Positions 6,594-13,456 of a stretch of 13,456 bases of DNA are shown here, piece after piece; positions within the stretch are counted from its first letter, which is position 1, and the number at the start of each line of letters is the position of its first letter. The stretch lies in contig CAMLME010000034.1 in the NCBI GenBank assembly GCA_946481235.1, forward strand, positions 1 to 13,456. Reading direction: 5' to 3'. Both the position numbers and the translations under genes were made by a program. The notes under the pieces were generated by a model that did not search any database, was not told the origin of the DNA, and worked only from the letters and a program-made list of their open reading frames with translations. The DNA comes from an uncultured Methylobacillus sp. Lineage in GTDB: Bacteria > Pseudomonadota > Gammaproteobacteria > Burkholderiales > Methylophilaceae.

Positions 6594-7787
6594 TCAGCTC
6601 AATGCTTTTTCGATACGGTCCAGGGCGTTCTTGAGATTGTCCATGGATGTCGCGAAAGAGATACGGAAATAACCTTCGGCTCCGAACGCAGAACCGGGTA
6701 CGACGGCGACGCCGACGGATTCCAATAGATAATCGGAAAGTGCGAGATCGGTCGCGTCCTTGATCTTGCCTTCCTTGTGCAGTTTGGCAATGGCTGGGCG
6801 CGCATCCGGGAAAGCGTAGAACGCGCCGCCGGCCCTGATGCACTTCAGGCCGGGGATATCGTTAAAGCGATTGACGACGAACTCGTGACGTTCGCGAAAT
6901 GCCTTCAGCATCGGTTCGATACAGCCCTGATCGCCTTCCAGTGCGGCTTGCGCGGCAACCTGGGAAATTGAGGTCGGGTTGGACGTGGATTGCGATTGCA
7001 GGATTTCCATGGCCTTGATGATCTTGGCTGGACCGCCGGCATAGCCGATGCGCCAGCCGGTCATGGAATAAGCCTTGGAAACGCCATTCAGCACGATGGT
7101 GCGATCCTTCAACTCCGGCGCGGCGTTGAGGATATTCACGAAGGGCTTGCCGGTGAGATTGACGTGTTCATACATGTCGTCCGTCGCGATCAGCACGCGC
7201 GGGTGTTTCTTGAGCACATCGGCCAGTGCCTTGAGTTCTTCAAGGGTGTAAACCGAACCGGTGGGGTTGGATGGCGAGTTGATGAAGAACAGCTTAGTCT
7301 GCGGCGTGATGGCCGCTTCGAGTTGGGCCGCGGTCAACTTGAAATCCTGCTCGATGCCGCATTCGATAATGATTGGCTTGGCTTCGGCAACGATGGCGAT
7401 GTCGGCATACGAAACCCAGTAAGGGGCTGGGATGACGACTTCGTCGCCTGCATCCAGTACGGCCAGCGCCAGATTGAAAATGCACTGCTTGCCGCCGACG
7501 CCGACAATGACTTCATTCATGGAGTATTCGAAGCCGTTTTCACGCTTGAACTTGTCGACGATGGCCTTTTTCAGGCCGGGAATGCCGCCCACGGGGGTGT
7601 ACTTGGTGAATCCGTTATCAATGGCCTGCTTGGCCGCGTCCTTGATGTGTTGCGGCGTATCGAAATCCGGTTCGCCGGCGCCGAGGCCGATGATGTCGCG
7701 GCCTTCCGCTTTCAATCTGGCTGCACGCGCGGTGACGGCTAGGGTGGGCGATTCCTTGATGGCTTGAACGCGGCGGGAGAGTTCCAA
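6594..7787 (-). CDS. aspC: Class I-beta aspartate-type aminotransferase (PLP-dependent)
   Basis: This 397-residue fold-type I PLP enzyme transfers an amino group between aspartate and 2-oxoglutarate, the usual activity of this subgroup. Some members also use prephenate, so a role in aromatic amino-acid synthesis is possible. Visible motifs are GAGEPDFDTP near the N-terminus, YTPVGG, PAPYWVSY, NSPSNPTG, the PLP lysine K238 in SKAYSMTGWRIGY, and the carboxylate-binding arginine R375 in YFRIS. I chose the TTG start at 7787 because AAGGA lies 8 bases upstream and the resulting length fits the family. No ATG or GTG is available closer. The only upstream ATG (7910) would add 41 non-conserved residues, run through a terminator and overlap the protease gene. 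The promoter is probably in 7825-7853. The substrate is assigned by subgroup only. Confidence 0.9.
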   Translation of the reverse strand: MELSRRVQAIKESPTLAVTARAARLKAEGRDIIGLGAGEPDFDTPQHIKDAAKQAIDNGFTKYTPVGGIPGLKKAIVDKFKRENGFEYSMNEVIVGVGGKQCIFNLALAVLDAGDEVVIPAPYWVSYADIAIVAEAKPIIIECGIEQDFKLTAAQLEAAITPQTKLFFINSPSNPTGSVYTLEELKALADVLKKHPRVLIATDDMYEHVNLTGKPFVNILNAAPELKDRTIVLNGVSKAYSMTGWRIGYAGGPAKIIKAMEILQSQSTSNPTSISQVAAQAALEGDQGCIEPMLKAFRERHEFVVNRFNDIPGLKCIRAGGAFYAFPDARPAIAKLHKEGKIKDATDLALSDYLLESVGVAVVPGSAFGAEGYFRISFATSMDNLKNALDRIEKALS

Positions 7788-7824
7788 AATCGTAATCCTT
7801 GAATTAACGGCAAAATTTTGCGCA

Positions 7825-7853
7825 ATTCTACCGGTAATTGGGCGCTCGATAAA
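7825..7853 (-). promoter_or_regulatory. Possible promoter of the aminotransferase gene
   Basis: On the minus strand a good -10 box TAGAAT (7825-7830) has a poor -35 match TTTATC (7848-7853) at 17 bp. A promoter is expected here because a terminator (7849-7880) separates this gene from the protease upstream. The -35 overlaps that terminator's T tract, so the assignment is tentative. Confidence 0.3.
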
Positions 7854-7880
7854 GAAAGAGGCCCTGATATTTAGAGCCTC
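7849..7880 (-). terminator. Rho-independent terminator of the protease gene
   Basis: Read on the minus strand, GAGGCTCT pairs with AGGGCCTC (8 bp with one G-T wobble; 7873-7880 with 7858-7865) around a 7-base loop. It is followed by TTTCTTTAT. It starts 11 bases after the protease stop codon and separates that gene from the aminotransferase. Confidence 0.7.
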
Positions 7881-7891
7881 CTTCCCATTTT

Positions 7892-8902
7892 TCAGCAGGT
7901 TGCTGTGCACCCCATGGCTTTATTGAATTCTTCCGCCATTTCGCTATCGATCTTCGCCAGCTTGGTGCTTACGCTTTGCATTTCCAGGTGATCGCCGCGC
8001 TGGGAGGCAAAAACGCCCAGACGGTAGAGCGCTTCGCTGTGGCGCGGGTTGAGTTCGACGGCATAACGATAGGTTTTCTCGGCTTCTTTCGGCAGCATCA
8101 ATCCCTCAAGCGCAGTGCCAAGCTCATACCAGGCTTCGGCGTTTTGCGGCTCGGCCTCGATCCAATGGCGGCTTATTTCCTGCAGCCGTGTCCAGTCCTC
8201 ATTTAATTGCGGCAAAGCGACCTGCATGAAGAAGGGTTTTTCCTCATCCGGTAATTCCCAGAAAGCTTGGCCGGATACGGGCAGCCTGGTCTGTACGGGT
8301 TTCCTTTCAACCTCGCTCAGCCATTCGACAGGCACGGCATAGAAATAAGCAGCACGGCCGGGTGTCTTGAAAGTATTGATGCCTATCAGTCGGCCCTGCC
8401 CGTCGAACAAGGCGCTGCCGCTGGCACCGAGGCTGAAGCGCGCATTGGTGCGCACCACGTTGCCGCCCTGATAGGGGTAAAGCGATTTGATCTGGCCGCG
8501 CGAAGTGAGCGGGGAAGGGACACCGTTTGAGTGGCCGATGGCAATGACTTCGTCGCCCTTGCCGAGCTCGGTGGTACTGCCCAGCGGAGCCGGCTGGATC
8601 GGCAGGCGGTCGGTCTTCAGGAGACACAAATCATGCATTGCATCCACCTGCACTGATACAATCGCGAAGGCTTCTTCGCCTTGCGAAACCCAGGCTTGAT
8701 TGGTCTTGCGCAGCACGTGGCAGTTGGTGACGACCTTGTTGTCGCCGACGACGACTCCTGAACCGTAAGCCAGGCCTCCGTCGTTGTTGTATCCGCGTAC
8801 CAGGACAATCGAAAAGAAAACTCGCATCAAGGATTGCTGGTCGAAAGCATTTGCGGCGGGCGATAAAAGTATGGCCATGAAAAACGCAAGTATCCGGTAC
8901 AT
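7892..8902 (-). CDS. Exported trypsin-like serine protease with C-terminal TPRs
   Basis: This 336-residue protein starts with a clear signal peptide (residues 1-19, cleavage after ANA), so it is periplasmic or secreted. A trypsin-like (S1C, DegP-related) domain covers about residues 25-200. The likely triad is H62 (TNCHV), D91 (HDLCLLK) and S161 (GASGSAL; DegP has GNSGG). There is no PDZ domain. Instead, about residues 253-320 form two TPR units (NAEAWYELGTALEG..., HSEALYRLGVFASQ). Cysteines C61, C93 and the C-terminal C332 and C336 could form disulfides. AGGAAAG lies 6 bases upstream of the ATG. It diverges from uvrB and ends in its own terminator. The substrate is unknown, and activity is inferred from the triad alone. 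Confidence 0.85.
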   Translation of the reverse strand: MYRILAFFMAILLSPAANAFDQQSLMRVFFSIVLVRGYNNDGGLAYGSGVVVGDNKVVTNCHVLRKTNQAWVSQGEEAFAIVSVQVDAMHDLCLLKTDRLPIQPAPLGSTTELGKGDEVIAIGHSNGVPSPLTSRGQIKSLYPYQGGNVVRTNARFSLGASGSALFDGQGRLIGINTFKTPGRAAYFYAVPVEWLSEVERKPVQTRLPVSGQAFWELPDEEKPFFMQVALPQLNEDWTRLQEISRHWIEAEPQNAEAWYELGTALEGLMLPKEAEKTYRYAVELNPRHSEALYRLGVFASQRGDHLEMQSVSTKLAKIDSEMAEEFNKAMGCTATC

Positions 8903-8965
8903 GTTGGTCTTTCCTTCGGTGGTCGATTAAGGCGCGTAATTTCAAAGCCCGAGCCAGCAGGAGGA

Positions 8966-8989
8966 ATGACCTGTATCGAGAATTATTAG
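8966..8989 (+). other. Possible 7-codon leader ORF upstream of uvrB
   Basis: ATG 8966 opens the frame MTCIENY and stops at TAG 8987-8989, 7 bases before the uvrB ATG. AGGAGGA sits immediately in front of it, closer than the usual spacing. This is the only strong Shine-Dalgarno sequence in the gap, since uvrB itself has only a weak GGGA-like match. It may be a translated leader or may simply be the ribosome entry region for uvrB. Either reading is speculative. Confidence 0.25.
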
Positions 8990-8996
8990 TTCCGGG

Positions 8997-11069
8997 ATGG
9001 AAATGTCGAAATTAACAAATAGCACTCCAGAACCAAACTTCATCACGTTTCCTGGCAGCAGATACCAACTGCATCAGCCGTTTCCTCCGGCGGGGGACCA
9101 GCCTGCAGCTATCGAACGCCTGACGGAAGGTATACGCCAGGGCATGAAGTACCAGACGCTGCTGGGCGTGACCGGTTCCGGCAAGACCTACACCATGGCC
9201 AATGTCATTGCGCGCATCGGCCGGCCAGCCATCGTGATGGCGCCGAACAAGACGCTGGCCGCGCAGCTGTATTCCGAATTCCGCGAATTCTTCCCCAACA
9301 ACTCGGTGGAGTATTTCGTTTCGTACTACGACTATTACCAACCGGAAGCCTACGTTCCTTCGCGCGACCTGTTCATCGAGAAAGACTCCAGCATCAACGA
9401 GCACATCGAACAGATGCGGCTCTCGGCGACCAAGGCGTTGCTGGAGCGCGAGGACAGTGTGATCGTCGCAACCGTGTCGGCGATCTACGGCATCGGCGAC
9501 CCCGGCGAATATCACGGCATGGTGCTGCATATCCATCAGGGGATGAAGATCAGCCAGCGCGACGTGATCATGCACCTGACACGCATGCAATACGACCGCA
9601 ACGAATTCGATTTCGCGCGCGGCACATTCCGCGTGCGCGGCGACATACTGGATGTCTTCCCGTCGGAAAACAGCGAAACGGCGGTGCGCATCAGCCTGTT
9701 CGATGACGAAATCGAGTCCATCACGCTATTCGACCCGCTGACCGGGCAGATCTACAACAAGATCCACAATTTCCGCATCTTTCCCTCTAGCCATTACGTC
9801 ACGGCGCGCGAAGCGACCCTGCGTGCGATGGAAACCATCAAGCTGGAGTTGCGCGAGCGCGTGGATTTTTTCATCAAGAACAATAAGCTGGTCGAGGCGC
9901 AGCGCATCGAACAACGTACCCGCTACGATCTGGAGATGCTCAACGAGATCGGCTTCTGCAAAGGCATCGAGAACTACAGCCGACACCTGACCGGGCGCGG
10001 AGTGGGCGAGCCGCCGCCGACGCTGATCGATTATTTGCCCAAGAACGCCTTAATGATTATCGATGAATCGCATGTTACCGTGCCGCAGATCGGCGGCATG
10101 TACAAGGGTGACCGGGCGCGTAAGGAAAATCTGGTGGATTACGGCTTCCGGCTGCCATCTGCGCTGGATAACCGGCCGCTGCGTTTCGAGGAGTTCGAGA
10201 AGGTGATGCGCCAGTGCGTGTTCGTTTCCGCGACACCGGCGGATTACGAAGCGGCACATCAGGAGCAGGTGGTCGAGCAGGTGGCGCGTCCGACCGGCCT
10301 TATCGACCCGGAAATCATCGTCAAGCCGGCAGACACGCAGGTCGATGATCTGCTTTCTGAAATCAAATTGCGCGTCACCGTCGGTGAGCGCGTGCTGGTC
10401 ACCACACTGACCAAGCGCATGGCGGAAGATCTGACAGACTACCTCGCCGAGCACGGCATCAAGGTGCGCTACCTGCACTCGGACATCGATACGGTGGAGC
10501 GGGTGGAAATCATCCGCGACCTGCGCCTGGGCGAATTCGATGTGCTGGTCGGTATCAATCTGCTGCGCGAAGGGCTGGATATTCCGGAAGTGTCGCTGGT
10601 TGCCGTGCTGGATGCCGACAAGGAAGGTTTCCTCCGTTCCGAACGGTCGCTGATCCAGACGGCCGGCCGCGCGGCACGGAATCTCAACGGCAAGGTCATT
10701 TTCTACGCCAACCGCATTACCCGCTCGATGAAGCTGGCCATGGACGAAACCGACCGGCGTCGCACAAAACAACGCGCGTTCAATGAGGAACACGGCATTA
10801 CTCCCAGGGGTGTGACCAAGCGCATCAAGGACATCATCGATGGTGTTTACGACGCAGATGCGGGCAAGAAGGAACTGCAAGCCGCGCAAGCTTTTGCCCA
10901 TTATGAAGTCATGAGCGAGAAGCAACTGCTCAAGGAGTTGAAGCGTCTTGAGAAGGAAATGCAGGATGCTGCCAAGAATCTCGAGTTCGAAAAAGCTGCG
11001 AAACTTCGCGATGAACTGAAGAATCTACGTGCGCAATTCTACGGAGCGGAACCCCCCGATGTCGTTTAA
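8997..11069 (+). CDS. uvrB: Excinuclease ABC subunit UvrB
   Basis: This is the damage-verification subunit of nucleotide excision repair. It is loaded by UvrA, inserts a beta-hairpin into DNA and recruits UvrC. The 690-residue protein aligns with E. coli UvrB (673 residues) at a constant offset of +18 wherever I checked. Checked features are the Walker A lysine K63 (GVTGSGKT), the beta-hairpin tyrosines in [12 protein letters not shown] (110-121), the DESH box (D356, E357) and motif VI arginines R558 and R561 (QTAGRAARN). The C-terminal UVR domain that contacts UvrC is at about 644-680. All motifs are intact. ATG 9003 is an alternative start, two codons in. I found no convincing LexA box in the 94-bp divergent gap with the protease. 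It converges on rne. Confidence 0.98.
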   Translation: MEMSKLTNSTPEPNFITFPGSRYQLHQPFPPAGDQPAAIERLTEGIRQGMKYQTLLGVTGSGKTYTMANVIARIGRPAIVMAPNKTLAAQLYSEFREFFPNNSVEYFVSYYDYYQPEAYVPSRDLFIEKDSSINEHIEQMRLSATKALLEREDSVIVATVSAIYGIGDPGEYHGMVLHIHQGMKISQRDVIMHLTRMQYDRNEFDFARGTFRVRGDILDVFPSENSETAVRISLFDDEIESITLFDPLTGQIYNKIHNFRIFPSSHYVTAREATLRAMETIKLELRERVDFFIKNNKLVEAQRIEQRTRYDLEMLNEIGFCKGIENYSRHLTGRGVGEPPPTLIDYLPKNALMIIDESHVTVPQIGGMYKGDRARKENLVDYGFRLPSALDNRPLRFEEFEKVMRQCVFVSATPADYEAAHQEQVVEQVARPTGLIDPEIIVKPADTQVDDLLSEIKLRVTVGERVLVTTLTKRMAEDLTDYLAEHGIKVRYLHSDIDTVERVEIIRDLRLGEFDVLVGINLLREGLDIPEVSLVAVLDADKEGFLRSERSLIQTAGRAARNLNGKVIFYANRITRSMKLAMDETDRRRTKQRAFNEEHGITPRGVTKRIKDIIDGVYDADAGKKELQAAQAFAHYEVMSEKQLLKELKRLEKEMQDAAKNLEFEKAAKLRDELKNLRAQFYGAEPPDVV

Positions 11070-11158
11070 GTGGTTCTAAATGTTTTATAGCGAATGCATG
11101 CCGCTTGCACTTCAGTTGGACGGCTTGGTCGGCGGTTTGGCTAACCGATTTCGGCAAT

Positions 11159-11183
11159 AAAAAAGCCCCGCGCAAGGCGGGGC
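11159..11183 (-). terminator. Rho-independent terminator of rne
   Basis: A 7-bp all-GC stem (GCCCCGC 11165-11171 with GCGGGGC 11177-11183) has a 5-base loop. On the minus strand it is followed by TTTTTTATT (T6 at 11159-11164), a textbook terminator 24 bases after the rne stop. On the plus strand the tail is only TTC, so it may stop uvrB transcription weakly. Confidence 0.85.
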
Positions 11184-11190
11184 TTCAAAG

Positions 11191-11207
11191 ACCGGAAAAA
11201 TCCCGGT
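11191..11207. terminator. Weak second hairpin between uvrB and rne
   Basis: ACCGG (11191-11195) pairs with CCGGT (11203-11207) around a 7-base loop. On the plus strand it is followed by TTATTT. This could be the uvrB-direction terminator, though the stem is short and it abuts the rne stop codon. Confidence 0.3.
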
Positions 11208-13456
11208 TTATTTCTGTGTTTCCACCATCACCAGAGGCTCTTCGGCAGCCTTCTCTTCGGCAGCTTTCTTTTGCCATGGCGCAGGGCCGGCCTTGCGTTT
11301 CGGCGTCGGAGCATCTTCGGTAACGGCAGGGATCGCAGCGGCCTTGGTTTCGACCATTTCCAGACCGCTGCTTGCGATGTCGGCAATTACGATAGGCGCC
11401 GGAGCGGGCGCAGGCTTTGCCTTGGGAGCGGCTGCCACAGGGGCTTCCACAACCGGTGCATCGGCAACCGGTGCATCGGCAACGGCAGCGGGCACTTCGG
11501 CAATCGATGCTTCCTTGGCGGGAGCAGCGACCGAGGCAGCTTCTTCGGTTGCGGCGGCTTCCTCAGGCTTGCGGCGACGCGGTGCACGTGGTTTTCTTTC
11601 CGGCTTTGCAGGTGCGGCCTCTGTAGAGCTTTCCGACGCTTCACCGACTGGTTCGGCTACGGGTGCTTCAGCGACAATCTCGTCCTTTTTCTCGATTACG
11701 CGTTCTGTCTTGACTTTGGCAGGCGGCGGAGCCAGTTCCATTTCGGTCTGGATTGCCGGAGTGTCGACAACCAGAATAGGCGCTTCACTGATCGGTTCTT
11801 CCAGTGCAGGTACTTCCGCTGCTACTAATGGCTTACGGTCACGTTCTTCACGCGGCTTGCCGGCCTCGCCATCACGCTGGCGATCGCGACCACCGCGACC
11901 GCGGCGGCGGCTACTGCGTTGCGGCTGTTCGCCACCCTCGACAGTTTCAGCGACCGGCGCTTGCTGGTTGCGCTCGCGCTCTATCCTCTCGGGCTTGGGC
12001 GCGGCTGCCGGCTTGGCCTCCTGCTGCGGACGAGCCGGACGTTCTGTACGTTCCGGGCGTCCTTCTGCCTGGCGCGGCTCGCCGCGGGTGCGTTCGTTAC
12101 GGCCGCCGCGATCACCACGTTCGCCGCGTTCCGGGCGATTACGGTCATTGCGGCTACGCTCGTTGCGACGTGCGCCGTCACGCTTGCGCGGTTCTGGCAT
12201 TACAGCAGTTTCCTCTTCCTGCTTCGCGCTGATGCCGCTCAGCCAAGTGCGGAAACGACCGAAGAGCGATGTCTTGGGCGCTGTAACTTCTGGCTCGCGA
12301 TGTATCGGTGCCGGTGCAGAAGGGGTGATGCCCTTGACGGCGGCTTCCTGGCGAACGTGCTCGGGCTTCTGGGCTACTGCGCCGGTTTCCTCGATTTCCG
12401 AGATCAGTTCCACCAGTTCGTAGCTCGCCTTGATGTCGTCACTGACGTCGTCATGGCGCAGACGCACGATCTTGTAGTTCGGCGTTTCGAGGTGGATGTT
12501 GGGGATCAGCACGACCTTGACGCCCATGCGCTGTTCGATGGAATGGATTTCCGAGCGCTTTTCGTTGAGCAGGAAGGTGGCGGCTTCAACCGGCAACTGC
12601 ACCTGGATCACGGCGCTGTTTTCCTTCATCGCTTCTTCCTGCGTGATGCGCAGGATATGCAGCGCAGTGGATTCGATACCGCGGATGTGACCGGTGCCAT
12701 GGCAACGCGGGCAGGGGATATGGTTGGTTTCACCCAGCGACGGACGCAGGCGTTGACGCGACAGTTCCAGCAAACCGAACCGGGAGATCTTGCCGGTCTG
12801 GACGCGAGCGCGGTCGTAATGCAGCGCGTCGCGCAGGCGGTTTTCCACTTCGCGCTGGTTGCGCTGGCTTTCCATGTCGATGAAGTCGATCACGACCAGG
12901 CCGCCCAAGTCGCGCAGACGCAACTGGCGAGCGGCTTCTTCAGCGGCTTCGAGGTTGGTCTTGAACGCGGTTTCTTCGATGTCGCTGCCGCGCGTGGAAC
13001 GGCCGGAGTTGACGTCGATGGAGACCAGCGCTTCGGTGTGGTCGATCACGATGGCGCCGCCGGAAGGCAGACGCACTTCACGTGAAAATGCGGTTTCGAT
13101 CTGATGTTCGATCTGGAAGCGCGAGAACAGCGGAATCTCGTCGCGATAGAGTTTGACGCGCGACACGTTGGCCGGCATCACATGGTTCATGAACTGTAGC
13201 GCCTGCTCGTGGATTTCCGGCGTGTCGATCAGGATTTCGCCGATGTCGGGCTGGAAATAGTCGCGGATCGCGCGGATTACGAGGCTGCCTTCCTGGTAGA
13301 TCAGGAAAGCACCCTTCTGGATGGTGGAGGCGCTTTCGACGGCGGTCCACAGTTGCAACAGGTAGTTGAGGTCCCACTGCAGTTCTTCGAGGTTGCGGCC
13401 AATGCCGGCGGTACGGGCAATGACGCTCATGCCGGAGGGGACTTCAAGCTGGGAAA
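11208..13456 (-). CDS. rne: Ribonuclease E, N-terminus outside the window
   Basis: This is the endoribonuclease that starts mRNA decay and processes rRNA and tRNA. The frame is open to the window edge, and residues before M(13430) read SQLEVPSG, as in RNase E. About 155-165 N-terminal residues (S1 domain and part of the 5' sensor) are therefore missing. Counting M(13430) as 1, the metal-binding aspartates are D139 (SIDVNSG) and D182 (VVIDFID), and the zinc-link cysteines are C240 and C243 (CPRCHG). All match E. coli D303, D346, C404 and C407 at offset 164, so it is catalytically complete in this part. After about residue 370 the protein is low-complexity. An Arg-rich block (likely RNA-binding) comes first, then Ala/Pro/Glu-rich sequence, and the tail carries SGLEMVETK and PLVMVETQK. 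The tail probably scaffolds degradosome partners, but none can be named. Confidence 0.96.
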   Translation of the reverse strand, partial: SQLEVPSGMSVIARTAGIGRNLEELQWDLNYLLQLWTAVESASTIQKGAFLIYQEGSLVIRAIRDYFQPDIGEILIDTPEIHEQALQFMNHVMPANVSRVKLYRDEIPLFSRFQIEHQIETAFSREVRLPSGGAIVIDHTEALVSIDVNSGRSTRGSDIEETAFKTNLEAAEEAARQLRLRDLGGLVVIDFIDMESQRNQREVENRLRDALHYDRARVQTGKISRFGLLELSRQRLRPSLGETNHIPCPRCHGTGHIRGIESTALHILRITQEEAMKENSAVIQVQLPVEAATFLLNEKRSEIHSIEQRMGVKVVLIPNIHLETPNYKIVRLRHDDVSDDIKASYELVELISEIEETGAVAQKPEHVRQEAAVKGITPSAPAPIHREPEVTAPKTSLFGRFRTWLSGISAKQEEETAVMPEPRKRDGARRNERSRNDRNRPERGERGDRGGRNERTRGEPRQAEGRPERTERPARPQQEAKPAAAPKPERIERERNQQAPVAETVEGGEQPQRSSRRRGRGGRDRQRDGEAGKPREERDRKPLVAAEVPALEEPISEAPILVVDTPAIQTEMELAPPPAKVKTERVIEKKDEIVAEAPVAEPVGEASESSTEAAPAKPERKPRAPRRRKPEEAAATEEAASVAAPAKEASIAEVPAAVADAPVADAPVVEAPVAAAPKAKPAPAPAPIVIADIASSGLEMVETKAAAIPAVTEDAPTPKRKAGPAPWQKKAAEEKAAEEPLVMVETQK
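11451..11480. repeat. Two exact 15-bp tandem repeats inside rne
   Basis: AACCGGTGCATCGGC occurs twice in direct succession and encodes two in-frame VADAP-type pentapeptides in the disordered tail of RNase E. Multiples of three keep the frame, so copy number can change without breaking the gene. Confidence 0.8.

Noticed and set aside
6594..7910. Longer 438-residue version of the aminotransferase starting at ATG 7910
   Set aside because: The extra 41 residues do not look like the family, cross a terminator and overlap the protease gene. The TTG at 7787 has a good ribosome site and gives the family length.
8966..8989. LexA (SOS) box in front of uvrB, suggested by CTGT at 8971
   Set aside because: No ACAG half-site occurs at the required spacing, so the match is only half a site.
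11293..13085. Long plus-strand open frames (376 and 388 codons) opposite rne
   Set aside because: They are low-complexity mirror frames of a GC-rich coding sequence. RNase E motifs on the minus strand explain the region fully.

Overview
The window looks like chromosomal DNA of a betaproteobacterium, probably Burkholderiales. That placement is an inference from the style of the RNase E and class I-beta aminotransferase proteins and from a moderately GC-rich genome; I did not test it by a search. Most of the window is housekeeping or ordinary accessory genes. I see no phage, IS element, CRISPR array or defence system.

Left part (1-2843). Two tandem, identical tRNA-Asn(GUU) genes lie on the minus strand, the first cut by the window edge. 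They have a near-consensus promoter at 163-191. Facing away from them are a membrane-anchored AsmA-family protein and a calcineurin-like metallophosphoesterase that probably form a two-gene transcription unit.

Middle part (2844-6590). A secreted protein with eleven 42-residue TPR units of the kinesin-light-chain type lies downstream of a 16-bp perfect palindrome. A 348-bp gap follows. It holds what looks like a decayed copy of the 3' end of an aminotransferase gene with its terminator, and then a plausible sigma-70 promoter. Next is a two-TM methyl-accepting chemotaxis protein. It ends at a bidirectional terminator shared with the intact aminotransferase. The aminotransferase relic and the intact gene therefore flank the chemotaxis gene in the same orientation. 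This is the most unusual structure in the window.

Right part (6594-13456). On the minus strand are a class I-beta aspartate-type aminotransferase (TTG start) and, upstream of it, an exported trypsin-like protease with C-terminal TPRs. A terminator separates the two. The divergent uvrB (nucleotide excision repair) is complete. It converges on rne (RNase E), whose N-terminal ~165 residues lie outside the window. The rne part present holds the DNase I-like catalytic site, the zinc link and a long low-complexity, Arg/Glu/Ala/Pro-rich tail.

Functionally the genes are mostly independent units: tRNA supply, envelope and lipid handling, chemosensing, amino-acid metabolism, DNA repair and RNA decay.
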